Notes under the pieces: model-generated
The model's input: only the letters and a program-made list of their open reading frames with translations
What the model was told of the DNA's origin: nothing
Databases searched by the model: none
Source: Porites lobata
Lineage: Eukaryota > Cnidaria > Anthozoa > Scleractinia > Poritidae
Direction: 5' to 3'
Length of the DNA stretch: 64,000 nucleotides
Assembly (NCBI GenBank): GCA_942486035.1
Contig: CALNXK010000517.1
Span: 7,501 to 71,500 of the forward strand
In this document: positions 24,386 through 35,559 of the stretch, piece after piece
How positions within the stretch are numbered: position 1 is the first letter of the stretch
Layout: each line of letters begins with the position of its first letter
Program-made: the position numbers and the translations under genes

Positions 24386-24445
24386 GTAATCAAATGGTAT
24401 ACGCGTGAAATTAGGGAATAATTTCACTCGTCACCATTTGATTAC
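24386..24445. repeat. 60-bp hairpin
   Basis: GTAATCAAATGGT and its complement bound the segment. A second inner pair, GTGAAATTA and TAATTTCAC, extends the stem to about 26 bp per arm with mismatches. Probably a very short MITE. Confidence 0.65.
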
Positions 24446-24509
24446 ACATACTTATTATATCGCTGAATCCATGAGCGGTTAAGATGAAGCGAAGCCTGCT
24501 TTCTGATTG

Positions 24510-24680
24510 GCTACATGAGCGGGCACGATGAGCCTATGCCCTCTCGGGATTTCCCGCGTTGATCCCTCTGATACGTTTTCCTTTTGGCCATATAATAAAA
24601 CGTTTATTGAGCAAGCTTTTTCTGTCAAAATGGCTGAATATTGGCCTCGTTCTTTTTTTGCCCTTTTTAGTTACTTGAAC
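24510..24680. repeat. Dispersed repeat family, diverged member
   Basis: Related to 7215-7425 and 61490-61705 through the ordered segments GAGCGGGCA, GGCCATATAATAAA and TTTATTGAGCAAGCTT. Confidence 0.55.
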
Positions 24681-24948
24681 ACATTTTGTGAATGTCTGTT
24701 GCAGATATTCCTGGAATGGGTTGCTATTTCTTTAGCTATGAATGGATTGAAAATGAAGAAATGATCGTCGCAGTGAACGCAATTTATGCAATTGCGTAAA
24801 GAAGCCTGAAAAAAAAATTCAGGACTTCAACGGGATTTGAATGGATTCTTAGCAAAATCACCTTAGAGGGAGAAAGGTATACGCAATATACTGAAGTAAT
24901 AAGCCCACATCCCCTGGAAATTTTACCGTAAACGCCTTTTGAAGCCGG

Positions 24949-25350
24949 TCAAGCCGTTCCCTGGTCTCTATCTGGCCAGAAAGAACCAAAGCTGCCCTGC
25001 AATGTAGGACTTGAAGATACTCCCGATGTATGGGTCGGGTAAATCACCCATAGCCTGAAACCGTGCACGTTGTTATAGATGAACAAAACGTCATCGTTGC
25101 CCGCCGTTGTCGTCGTATTACGGAGCTTAAGCCCGTGCACGTTGTTATAGATGAGCAAAACATCATCGTTGCCCGCCGTTGTCATAGTATTAGCGAGCTT
25201 AAGCACAGGCGTTTCTGAGCGGTACGTGTCAAACTGAAGTGAAGCCTTGTCTCTTTTAATGTTTGCAATGCAAAGTGTTTTTACTCTAATAAAGACGCTT
25301 TGCCGGAAAGAAATGGGCGAAACCACTGCCGAAGAATTCAAAATGTCCAC
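24949..25350 (-). CDS. Hypothetical frame with a 24-residue internal duplication
   Basis: I do not recognise it. The 133-codon frame starts at an ATG at 25350. It contains two adjacent 72-bp repeats (about 25062-25133 and 25134-25205) that keep the frame and encode a segment with G-N-D-D-V-L and I-Y-N-N-V-H-G. Repeat differences include conservative changes (Leu/Phe), weakly consistent with coding. There is no signal peptide, membrane helix or known motif, and no splice evidence. It could be a chance frame over a tandem duplication. Confidence 0.2.
   Translation of the reverse strand: MDILNSSAVVSPISFRQSVFIRVKTLCIANIKRDKASLQFDTYRSETPVLKLANTMTTAGNDDVLLIYNNVHGLKLRNTTTTAGNDDVLFIYNNVHGFRLWVIYPTHTSGVSSSPTLQGSFGSFWPDRDQGTA
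25062..25205. repeat. 72-bp tandem duplication
   Basis: Two adjacent copies starting CGTGCACGTTGTTATAGATG, differing at a handful of positions. Confidence 0.85.
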
Positions 25351-28300
25351 TCAGTAAGGTTGATGTGCGTCGCTCAAAAACCTCCCCGCTTAAGCTCCCT
25401 GTTCATATGAAGTCCCCACTGAGATTCTCGCGAAATGAACTCAAATCAGTTTTTATGGCTAAACAATAAGTAAATCTTGATTATTTTTCTTCCCTGACTT
25501 GCACCCATGCCGAAAAACGATGGAATGCATCTTTGGATATCATCGAGATGTGAAGTTGTTACTTTTGAGCATGATTCCTATTAGTTTCTGTCTCTTTTTT
25601 TCCTTCTAGCCGTGAAAAGTTAAACCCGCTCAGGTATATCCTTGCCGGAGGTATGTTTTGTTTGTTCACTTATGTAAAGATAATCCAAGAAAAAGAGAAG
25701 GAGAATCAGTCGTAACCCTAAGAATGGGAATGGTCCTAAGTATCAAAACAGTTTGCAAACGCTTGCTTTGAAGTTGTTAAAGGATTGTTAATAATTGGCA
25801 GCACTTTATCAAAACAAAAATACAGATTTTATTTTGACACCTAGGAACTGTATTTGGTAAACACCACCAACTGCCCAGAGAAAGGGAATAACCTTTTCCC
25901 CCTAACGGTCAGATATAAATGCGATTTTGATACTTTTTCTGCTCATAATTTAATTATATCTATACTACTGATTAGCTTTAGCTTTATAGGATTTATTTCC
26001 TCTTTTTGGGTATTGCAGTGTGCTAGAACTGAACTCAAAAACCTTGCTCCTTGGACTCCGAACCCAACAAGTTTGAACACTGCCTGTTAGGTAGACTTGC
26101 CCTCAAATTTACCTCAATTTTTTTTCACGAGCGCGAAGCGCGAGTGGTAGATTTTTTATCTTTTCTGAAGGAAAAGTGAGCAAGAGAGTAGACTTGCCTA
26201 CAAGTCAAGCTCATATTTTTTCACGGGCGCGAGGCGCGAGCGGTAGATTTTCTATCCAACTACCGAAACCGGAAATGAGAAGCGAAGGACTTTAAGAAAG
26301 TCTAGCGAGAGAGCGGGAGCTCAACTTGTTTCCCCTGTCATTTTGGCGCGAACTATTTACGTCCCTGACGCGTGTGCCAAAGTTTGTCAAAACAAGTCGG
26401 TAATGTTTTTCCTACTCGTGGCTGCCAGGTAAAACTGGCCTTGGTAAATACTAAAATGGAGCAAAAAAACGCCCACTAAATCTTTTGTGTGCGTTGCAGT
26501 TCCCAATAATGTTTGCCGACAAAATGCACAGCTCAATTGTATTTATAAATAGTTAAATAGTTCAAGTCACGTTTCATCTGGCGTGATCTTGTTTGATTGA
26601 CGGCCCAATAGTAAAACCGTTCTTGATTGGGTAAAACTCACAGGAGGAAAATTCCTTCTGTAAATTTGGCGCGCTGCAGTGGATAAAAGTCCTTGGCGCT
26701 GGGGCCAACTTCCGAAACAGGAAATGAGAAGCGAAGGACCTGTTAGGCTGATATTTTAAACAGCGTTACCCCAGAAATTCAAAATCCTACACTGGTTTCT
26801 TATGGCATAGCGAAAATAGTTGTGTTGCCTTTTTCCACCTCGGGTTAATTTCATTGATGTGTTTGTGTGTGTTTTTACCTTATAAGGTACGACAGGCATG
26901 ATCTGCTGGTTCTCCATTCTTCCCGCCGTTGTGTTGAAATCACGTGTACAAATAGGTAACTCATTGAAACGCACATACGTATTCGTGTGCGTCCACGAGT
27001 CGAACGTTTCGCCCGAAGTTTTGTTATCATGGAACGTCCGCAAGTGTTTTTGTTTGAGCGTTCTTCCTCCGTTCACCTGCTAGTTCTTGCATATGGGCCT
27101 ACGTTGTTCTGTGCTCATTTGGAGGACAGGCAAGACTCAGTGAGTCAACCGGGCTCTGTAATTTTCTAGGGAAGCTTTTTCTTTGCTCTTCCGTTGACGG
27201 AAAGAAGTTTCAACAACATTACGGCATATCGTGCGTTTATCTTCAAATTGAATTGTGGATATTGAATAAGTAATGGCAGACCTTACGACATATCGTTAAA
27301 ATTTCGTCCTGGTTATAACGGGGTCGTAATTATGAACGGACCCTGGCTACAATTGTAGGTATGTTCAGTGAAACGTTTTAGAATTCCTTTTTTGTAACCA
27401 GCCTCGTTATGCTCTTTCCTCAAGACTTATCTTCTTTCGTTGTTCTTTGCCCTTTGTTAAACTTAACAGTTTTTCTTCCTTTGCAAGTCTTGTCTTTTAT
27501 CTTAAAGTGAAACAATTGTCCCTTGCACAAACTCTTTAGAGACTCCCTGTTTGCAGAGAATGTTATAGACTTATATTTATTCTTCCTCCGTGGTTGATTT
27601 TCTTCCTCGACCATTCTTTTTTAGCTCCCGAAGGAAAGTATCCTAGAGGCGTAAGAGATGCATTTATAGCACTAGTAAGTTTGCTGTGTACAGGCCGTGG
27701 CTGATTTGTTGATCACTTGAGAACATTTATAACATTTTGACGTCACTCTTATAAGCTATGGTAGTGTAGTCAATATAGAAAATTGTGGTCAATTTGTTGC
27801 TTGTTTGTTTGCTTGTCTGGAACCACAACGACGACAACGTGAAAAAAGAAAACAATTGGTTTTAAGAGCAAAACAACAGCTCTGCACGTGCAACATCCTT
27901 TGATTCACACTTCTCAAACTCATTAATAATTCATTAAGAAAATACAAAGGAAAAACAATGTTCAATGAGTGTTTGGAAATCAGATGAAAAACTGCTCATT
28001 TTTGCATCCTTAATTTCTCTTTCTAAAATCATTTTGTTTGAAAAGTAATATCAAGCATTCGACTCTGTTTCATCATCAGATCAAAAACAGTGTTTCCTCA
28101 CCAGATGGTCAAAAAACTCCGCTGCGCGTCGTATTTTCAACTCTCTTCTCGGTGTTTCATCTGGTGATGAAACACTGCATCTCATGCTTGATATATTACC
28201 TCTTTGACGTCCAGTGTGCGACAGGACGTGAAACTTGAAATGGAGGACGTGAAAACACGACGACGAATTCTCCTTTATCTTTTAACCCTGCATACAGTCG

Positions 28301-28611
28301 CATTCGACAAAATAAGAGGGTCTTGATAGACTCGATAAAGTTTGAAAGAAGGCATATTCACTTTTTTTTCTTTCTTTTTTTTTTTTTTTTTTTTTTCTTT
28401 TTTTTTCTTTTTCACTGCCGTCGTCGTCGTTTCCTAAGCTCCCTTGTAAACCTGAGCACATGGGGGGAACAGCGCCTTACTCTATTGCAAATACTCTTTT
28501 ATATAATAAAGTCAGTAATTCATGCATTTTGATTGGTCCTTTCTTATGATCTATTAGAGGACAGATGCACGATTGACGTCATCAGCCGAAGGAAAAAAAT
28601 TGTCTTTTTTC
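25351..28611. other. 3.2-kb region, repeats only
   Basis: No supportable gene. 26125-26145 and 26220-26245 carry the word GCGCGARGCGCGAG in near-identical contexts followed by GGTAGATTTT. A CCGAAAC-GGAAATGAGAAGCGAAGGA segment recurs at 26264 and 26710, indicating an internally repeated element at about 26080-26750. A poly-T tract lies at 28365-28410. A 106-codon minus frame (26756-27076) is unrecognised. Confidence 0.5.
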
Positions 28612-28828
28612 AAAATGGCGGACAATTTTGAAACTTTGGAAAATATTTTGCCGGACTGGGCGAACGAGGAGATAGAAATAACTCTTGTCGAGGCAGTTGA
28701 TAAATTCCAAAAGGAAGAAGAAGAAAAGACACGTTTCTACGTGGAGAATGACTTGGAAAAAATTCTGGAGCAATCTCAGTCGCTCGCGACAAAACGAAAC
28801 ACAAAATGGGTCGTAAAATTATTTCAAG

Positions 28829-28943
28829 GTAACAAACTATTTTTTGGCTTCGCATTTAAGTAACACAAAAAGCAGAAATTTAAAGAAATTGATTTATTAG
28901 ACAATCTCAGCATTATACAGTCTCAAAATAATTGTTTACACAG
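28829..28943 (+). other. Intron of the Crypton-like gene
   Basis: GTAACA donor after TTTCAAG and TTGTTTACACAG acceptor, 115 bp, phase 1. Joining keeps a continuous protein frame into the conserved part of exon 2. Confidence 0.7.
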
Positions 28944-29760
28944 ATTGGTGTCAAGCAAGAAGCATCACAACACCTCTCCTTAAAATGAATACAACAGAAT
29001 TAGACTTAAACCTAGCAAGGTTTTACGTGGAAGCGAGAACGAAAAAAGGTGAAGAATACAGTCGCTCAGCACTTCTTGGTTTTCGGAATTCAGTTGAAAG
29101 ATACCTAAACAACAATGGCCGTACAGTGAAAATTTCAAGGAACCAAGTGTGTCAAAAGAGTAACAAAATTCTGGACGCGAAGCTACGAATCAACCGCCGC
29201 GCCGGCAAGGGAAACGTTCAACATAAACCAGTTATCGTACCTTCAGACCTCGCAAAGATAAGAGCCAGCCCTTTCCTCAGTGTCACAAATCCAGCCGCAT
29301 TGCTAAGGAGAACTTGGTTTTACGTTTCTCTGTACTGGTGCAGGCGTGGAAGGGAGGTACAGCGAGATCTTCGCCGCGACAGTTTCAAATTCACCAAAGA
29401 TGCAAACGGCCGCGAGTACGCAGTTATGACCCACGAAGAAGCTACAAAAAACCATCCTGGTGGTGAAACCAGCAAGCCCTCAGCGAGAAACAAGGCTTTA
29501 TAGCACTGGAGCAGACGATGATGCATTGCCAGTCTCAAATTGTAGGTGTCTAAGTTGAATCCCTCCTGCCCAGGGTTCTTTCAAAAACCAAAAGCCAGAT
29601 TCACCACAGAAGACATCGTGTGGTATGAAAACAGCCCACTTGACGTGAACAAGCTGGGAGACATGATGAAGATCATATCCAAAGGAGCGAATCTCTCTCA
29701 AGTGTACACCAATCATTCCGTCCGGGCTTCAGCAATAACCGTGCTTTCCGATGCGAATGT

Positions 29761-30158
29761 CAGGGCACCCAACGACAATTTTCGGAAGAATATCTGTTCG
29801 GAAGACGATTTGAGATCTAGAATTTTCGGAACATTTGCTGTAAAATTTCTTGCTTGCCTACCTCTCCTAGGATTTTCGAACATCAAAAAAATGGTATAAT
29901 TGCCTATTTTTAACTGATTTTTACCCCAAAAAGGTCACCTAGAATTTTCGGGAGCCTTTTTTCTGGCTGAAATTTTCGAAAAGGTAAATTTTGATCGCTA
30001 AAATTTTTGGATCACTAGACTTTCAGCTAGGAAATCCGAACAGATGAAAAATTTTTAGGGGATAAAAATATGCCTATATCTACCGTTTAAATACTAAAAT
30101 ACGCTTAACAGTGCTATGTTTAAGTGGTTTTGAACTATATTCTCGTTGGGTGCCCCTG
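29761..30158. mobile_element. Uninterrupted copy of the CAGGGGCACC TIR family
   Basis: 398 bp with CAGGG-CACCCAACG and inverted CAGGGGCACCCAACG ends, 6-bp duplication GAATGT at 29755-29760 and 30159-30164. It has no nested element and thereby defines the empty site of the insertion at 1703-2542. It sits inside the catalytic domain of the Crypton-like gene. Confidence 0.93.
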
Positions 30159-30801
30159 GAATGTACCCGACCGCCATATAATGTTCGTCTCCGGGCGTAG
30201 CAGCGAGCAAAGCATCTCACACTACAGCGCCAGGCCATCGGCACCTCAGCTGGAAAGTGTATCCGACACAATCTCCAATGCTCTTCAGTACAACCAAACT
30301 CAAAGTACACAAATTTCTACCGTTTCCAGCACTCCATCAGCTACACCATTAATTGAAAGCTTGAATCGCATGGCTTCCAGTGTGTCAATGTCGTCCGCAT
30401 CAGCAAGCTTCCCGAGCGGTTTTTTCAACAACTGCAATATTCAAGGCCGTGTGCAAGTGTTCTTCGGGCTTCAGAGCCGCTCTGATGGGCATAACTGACT
30501 AGGTTTTAGCAGTATTTTGCAACACATTTCAAGATTTCCGAATCGAATTTGAGCTTTCGCTGTGATGTTTTGTTCCACGAAAGGCGAACTTCTCGATTAA
30601 GTTTTGACAGTGGCGTTATTTCCTTAGCCAATCACAATTCGTTGCTGCACCCAGCAACCAATCAGTTTGCTCCATTTTGTATAGATAACAAATGACGTCA
30701 AATCACTTTCTTCGCGGTCGGAAAAACCCATCACGGCCGTGCTTTGTATCTTCTTTCGAAATAAAAACGCTTTTATTTATTTTTGTTGTTTTATTATATA
30801 A

Positions 30802-30958
30802 AACAAATAGATTCCATTTGGCCGTGCGTCTGTTCAGTTATAGATCACAGACCCACTCGCCTATCGGCTCGTGGGCCACTTTTCTGTTCTTACCACATTT
30901 TGACGTCATCTGTGATCTAAAACTGAACGGACGCACGGCCAAATGGAATCTATTTGTT
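30802..30958. mobile_element. Hairpin MITE
   Basis: Arms of about 49 bp starting AACAAATAGATTCCATTTGG, inverted at the right end with a few mismatches, around a 58-bp loop. No coding. Target duplication not resolved. Confidence 0.8.
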
Positions 30959-31410
30959 AAATAGAAAGTGACTCTCCACTAAGGAGTGCTCTTGAATTTG
31001 TTCAGGTGTTGTAGAACACTAAATTTGACACATAATGAGTTGCGGTAAAATCTGTATTTTGGGCTAACTTGGTTATTTAATCATTTTCTAGGTTAGAAAT
31101 GAAAGCTTCGCTAGTCTATATAAGGGACTAACTCCGGTGTTGATGCGTGCTTTTGCAGTCAACGGGGTAAGTAAAGAGAGGAAATGGAGAGTAGTGCGAA
31201 AAGCAAATAGGAAGAAAAAAAGGACTATTCCATCTTCCTCTTCACGCCAACGCCACTTTCTGACCTCTTTGAGGCTTGAAATCCCCCATGTTTGAACTGC
31301 GAGAACTACTGGCATCGGCTTACGGTCTCAGAGAAAGAAGGAAAAAGAAACACTGTCCTGAATGAATCTGATTTTATTTGGCGTGGTTTTGACTTGGACG
31401 TCAAGACGTC

Positions 31411-31482
31411 CATGGTGAACCGTCATAGCCTCTTACGCAGACACCCCATGGTGAACCGTCATAGCCTCTTACGCAGACACCC
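31411..31482. repeat. 36-bp tandem pair
   Basis: Two identical adjacent 36-bp units starting CATGGTGAACCGTCATAG. Confidence 0.9.
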
Positions 31483-31789
31483 CCGGTGGATAAGTCTTTG
31501 GGAAACCAATTTGCCACTTTAAGAACGAGAAGGAAGCTGAGTTAACTTTCGCAAAGACTTCTGGTACTGTTATTAAGGACAGGGAAAAATTGTATAATAG
31601 CTGACCGGCGTGTTCCCAGTAATGATCCCACAAACACTTGCGGTACGTATTTCGGTTCCAGTTCCCTTCTCGTTAAAAAGTGACGAATTACGCTATCCAC
31701 GTTTTCGACATCTCGGGTCTGGGAGATTAATTTGGAAGAAGAAATAAATCACTAGAAAAATCAGAAAAAATTCCCACCCCCTCAGTTGA

Positions 31790-31855
31790 GAATAGAATTC
31801 ATGAACCTTCGAGTCCTAGATCAGATTCTCTAACCATTGAGCCAAAACCTCTATA
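31790..31855 (-). repeat. tRNA-derived SINE-like head
   Basis: On the minus strand, an A-box-like TGGCTCAATGGTTAGAG is followed about 20 nt later by a B-box-like GGTTCATGAATTC. The acceptor stem does not pair, so it is a polymerase III promoter relic and not a tRNA gene. The downstream sequence ends in A/T-rich runs. Confidence 0.5.
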
Positions 31856-33699
31856 TTAAACATTAGCATTTGACTTGTAAGACTGATCCTAAATCGGATT
31901 TCTGTGGACCAACGGTGATTTACAACTCGCCAGCGATTCACTAAAACAAGACTAAACAAGGGATTGTTTAAAAAATGCATCTTTCCTCGTGTTTTAAAGT
32001 AAAACTATTCTCTGCTTCCTGGTAATCCTGGTGATTTCTATTTTTAGGGTGTTTTCTTTGGTTATGAAGTGGCCTTAATTGAAGTTATTTAACTGGATTG
32101 CACCAGAATAAGGAATTTTTCCAGTGTCATTAAAATAATGAAAGCCTTCTACCCTGTGGAACGACGGAGAATGCGACGAACATTGTATGTGTTAATTTAC
32201 TGTGCTTTTTAAAAACACGCGAGCTCTGAAGTTCAAAAGCCAACTGAAGTTTGCGTTTTTCGCTGCCGTCAATGATCTTAGCGGACCTCTTAGGACACAA
32301 AACTTTACTTAACAGGTTCAAAAGGTCATTGTTTGTGATCTGTGGTTGGTGAATTTCAATCGCTTTTGTGTGTTTGTGTGTTTCAAGGTTCGCTGCTTTT
32401 GATCGTAGTTATGATTGACGGAAGCAAAAAACTCATTTGTGAAGGCGGCTTTTGAACTTTAGAGTTGGCGTGTTTGTGAAAAGCGCAGTAAAAACGGTCG
32501 TTTTATTTTGGAAATTCATGTTTATGAAACAAAAATGCGATAATGAGAGATTCAGTTGTAAACTTTCTTAGCCTACAATGCGCGGAGCAGCCTTTATTGC
32601 CAAAGATGGCGTCTCTCGTGACGTGCACGAAGAAATTGATGATAATGAAAAAATAGTCAATGATGATGGATAAAGAGTGAAAATAAAGTGGCAATATTTA
32701 TAAAAAAAGAAACAAACTAACGTGGCTACCCTTCAGCATAGGTGGGTTGTTTGGCATCAAATGCGCGAAACTTTTGTATCGTGGTCGTGGGAGTGCCTTT
32801 CAGAGCTGTAAATAATTTGAACCATTTCACCTTTCTTTCAACACGTCAAAGAAAACAAAGCCATTTCTCTCCGCTGACCGCAAATAGTTTGTCGATCCTG
32901 TCAGGGTGATAAAAGACGAAATGATGGAAAACATTGAAAGGTGTCGTCAAGCTGTTGGCGTTGTCTTTTCAGTTGTTGATTCGAAACTGACGTGAAGGAA
33001 CCGACACTGCTGATCGTAAAGAATAGAGGTCACTCTCCCCGGGAGCTGAGGACTACGCCTGACTCTGTTAATATGTGGTCACAGTGAATGAGGTCAGTAA
33101 TTGAGTGATACCGTCAGCCAGTGGCGTGTTGTATCTGACTTCCGAGCCGCTTTATCTACGGTAAAGAGGACATTTTTTCTGTTCTTTCATCCATAACCTG
33201 GCCAGACAGTACGTTACAGCTATCTGCATCAACTATTACTTCCAATCATTTCAATTACATTCAACCATTGATAATTGACTGTAATTTCACCCCTCACCCA
33301 TGTCGTGGATATTTTCGTTATACCAAGCTAAGTAACATTTTTTTTTACCTTGTCAAGTGATTAAATTCAGATAAGGAAAATTATAAAACTTAGTCTCGCA
33401 AGGAAAAACACTCAACTTATTATTATTATTCCAGCGACCTCTTAGATTCTCGATTGTGAATCTACACGTATTAAGCGGGCGAATGGTTCAGGTTGCCTCA
33501 ACTTTTCTTCCCATTTTTTCTGTTTAGCAAACTTGTACTTAGAGGTCTTCTTTATTAAGGACACCAGCGAAAGTCCTGTGAGTGTCTGCTTAATACAAGT
33601 TACACTGCATTGTCTACACTGTCTTTTAACGACTTCAGTCTTTAGACTGAAATACTAATTGGTTTCTACATATGATCAGTTAATATCTTTGCATCTCCT

Positions 33700-34498
33700 T
33701 TATTTATTTTCTCCAAATTCAATAGTAACGTTATCGCCAATGAGTACAAATGGGGCCCAGTACTTCGGGGGCACAAAACTTGTCCAATTCTCGCAGAAAT
33801 TTCAAGGCCTGGTGAAGAGCAACACTGGCGCTTTCTCCATATCTCAAATGCTTGTAGAAACTTTTCATGAACTCCATTGTGGCCTCGTCATCAATGGCCC
33901 AGAGTGACACAAGAACAGAGCGAGCACCAGCACTCAAGAAAGCCCGTGCCATACCAACCACGCCCTCAGACATGACTGTACCTCTACCACTATGACAACA
34001 GCTGAGTACAACAAGTCGTGCTCGCAACTTAACAGCCTGCACGTCGGACATTGTTAGAATATAATCCGGCTCTTTAGGAACCTCGGTCGTATACCCAGGA
34101 TTTGGGGCCAAAGCAATTTCCCCGGTTTCCTTTCTCCTGTGAGCTGCAATGTGAATTAATGCAACTGAAGTGATTTGTTCGAGCACCGCGCGTTTGGTAG
34201 CTTCTTTTCCGGTTAGTGGCTTGACCTTTAGTACTTCTCCTATCATCTCTACTTCCTTTCTGGCGTAATACAGCTGGGCGTAAACGGGCTTACAACTTCT
34301 TGAGGTAACTTGTTTCAGACATGGATCTCCAACAAGCAAGGCCCCTCTTTTGATGTGGTATCCCTCAGGGGAGTCGGAACGGTTCGGATCCTGACACAGG
34401 TTGAAAAAAGGTGTTTCCGTTTCCGTTTTTGTAACGGTTACCTCACGGAAACCTGAATATCCGCAGACGGAATTGTAACTAACCGTTGCGGGAAACAC
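33700..34498 (-). CDS. CHAT-domain protein (TPR-CHAT/TTC28-like), C-terminal exon
   Basis: The open frame 34498-33731 contains most of a CHAT domain, a caspase-like fold found after TPR arrays in TTC28-like animal proteins. It opens with a GALLVGDP segment. The probable catalytic His lies in an H-I-A-A-H motif (residue about 120, followed by Arg where Gly is usual). The catalytic Cys lies in LSCCHSG (about 167-168). The family's V-V-G-M-A-R-A-F and S-V-L-V-S-L-W-A-I-D-D segments follow. A 1-nt change in a C5/G5 run near 33770 shifts the frame. The family-typical W-A-P-F-V-L-I-G-D ending is encoded in the next frame, with a stop at 33700-33702. A splice acceptor (CTGTGTCAG) at about 34391 suggests the exon begins at 34390, so the first 35 or so residues of the frame are probably intron. 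No TPR is seen upstream in the window. It may be a lone exon, a retained fragment, or the end of a gene whose other exons are far away. Confidence 0.75.
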
Positions 34499-35313
34499 GT
34501 GTATACGTCATGTTTCAGTTTCTGCGGACACGCTTAAACGCATCCCTTATACTCGCGTTTCCCTCAGGTTTACTCTTGCGGAAACGCTAACTGCCGTCAT
34601 GTTTCCGCAGCTCGTAAATTCAGAGGATACTCAATTATCCGCGGAGTTCCCGGAACAATGAATTCGGAAACTCAGTTTGATAGGTTTACTTTCTGCAGCC
34701 TTCATGTTTCCTCAGATTCCACTTTCGGTGGATAATTCACTGGATTTTCTAAATGTGTTATCTTTACTTAACCATCCAGTTTCGAATCATATGTTCATTC
34801 CATCCGGTATTTAAAAAAGTGGACGTTTGTGAGACAACCCTGGACCGTTTCTTGCATCCACAATGACCCATTTTCGCTGATACACACAGATCAACAAGAG
34901 TCATATTTAGGTGCATTTTTGGTATTGAAGTTTTTATTAAAATAATTCTCTGTCCATTTTCATATAATATGTACATATGAATATTAAATATTTTCACAAT
35001 AAAAAAGAGACTCCTTACAATTTATTTCTATTTTCTATATCCAAAACTGTAACTTTTCCATTTCAATAGGCCACTTCCGAGTTCCAAAAACCCTCACTTT
35101 CAAAATGAGGCTAGGTGCGAAACCTTTCTTGTGAAAATGAGTTTTATTTGCATGAGAATGAAAAAGGATTTAAATATCAAGAGCTGAGCACCTACCCTCG
35201 TTTTGAAACAGAGGTTCGGGGGAACTCGGAAATGGTCTATTAAATAATCCTTTTAGAATTGACAAAATTCAAAATTTTTTCCTTGAAATAATTAAATTAA
35301 CAGAATAATTATA
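34499..35313. other. Region without a gene; GGAAAC-rich
   Basis: 34400-34740 repeats GGAAAC/GTTTCC words with spaced CGGA motifs on both strands, reminiscent of a degraded repeat. A 77-codon minus frame at 34764-34997 is not supported. Confidence 0.5.
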
Positions 35314-35474
35314 CAGTCTAACCTCTACTTATGGACACTTCTATAAGACAGATAGTTTGTTTGGTCCCAGAAATGCCAAAAATCATACATTCCCTACCTC
35401 TATAATACGGACACCTCTGTAAAGCGGACACTTGGTTCTGTCCCTTTGGTGTCAGGATTAAAGAGGTTTGACTG
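35314..35474. mobile_element. pogo/Tigger-like MITE
   Basis: It starts CAGTCTAACCTCT after a TA and ends with AGAGGTTTGACTG. Internal GGACACTT and CGGACACCTCT motifs are typical of this MITE type. The right TA is mutated to TG. Confidence 0.7.
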
Positions 35475-35554
35475 TGTAATAATTAATTAACTAACATTAT
35501 TGTAAGTAATGTGCATTTCCATTTCAAAAATAACTCCAAGAAGTAGTTTACAGC

Positions 35555-35559
35555 AAAAC
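35555..35559. repeat. Left target duplication of the BEL/Pao element
   Basis: AAAAC, repeated at 42929-42933. Confidence 0.85.

Larger units (their letters stand above)
23080..24948. other. Region of short repeats, no gene
   Basis: It contains a hairpin MITE (23463-23552), inverted copies of a GTTCRAGAATAT motif near 23685-23765, several GTTCGCGTC words (23850-23905), a hairpin (24386-24445) and a dispersed repeat (24510-24680). No supportable coding sequence. Confidence 0.5.
28612..30498 (+). pseudogene. Crypton-like tyrosine recombinase gene, intron-containing, broken by a MITE
   Basis: Exon 1 starts at ATG 28612 and ends at 28828 before a GT donor. The acceptor AG is at 28942-28943, and exon 2 joins in phase. 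The N-terminus is acidic. The central part has the layout of Crypton-derived recombinases (the KIAA1958/QRICH1/ZMYM group): a Y-S-R-S-A-L-L core-binding-like helix region, then W-F-Y-V-S-L-Y-W-C-R-R-G-R-E, then T-K-N-H-P-G-G. Further on are an F-F-Q-K-P stretch, the active-site box N-H-S-V-R, and a final S-H-Y-S-A-R-P-S with the nucleophilic Tyr. Damage: frame changes between about 29480 and 29545, a 398-bp MITE at 29761-30158 that splits the catalytic domain, and Arg-Ser where His-Arg is expected in the G-H-R box. It is therefore inactive as read. The tail to the stop at 30498 is Ser/Thr-rich. Confidence 0.75.
30499..33699. other. 3.2-kb region, short repeats, no gene
   Basis: It contains a hairpin MITE (30802-30958), a 36-bp tandem pair (31411-31482) and a tRNA-like SINE head (31790-31855). 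No frame with a recognisable domain on either strand. Confidence 0.55.

Noticed and set aside
26756..27076. 106-codon minus-strand frame
   Set aside because: Composition is plausible, but there is no motif, no splice context, and open frames overlap on the other strand.
28323..28532. 69-codon frame with a Phe run
   Set aside because: Translation of a poly-T tract.
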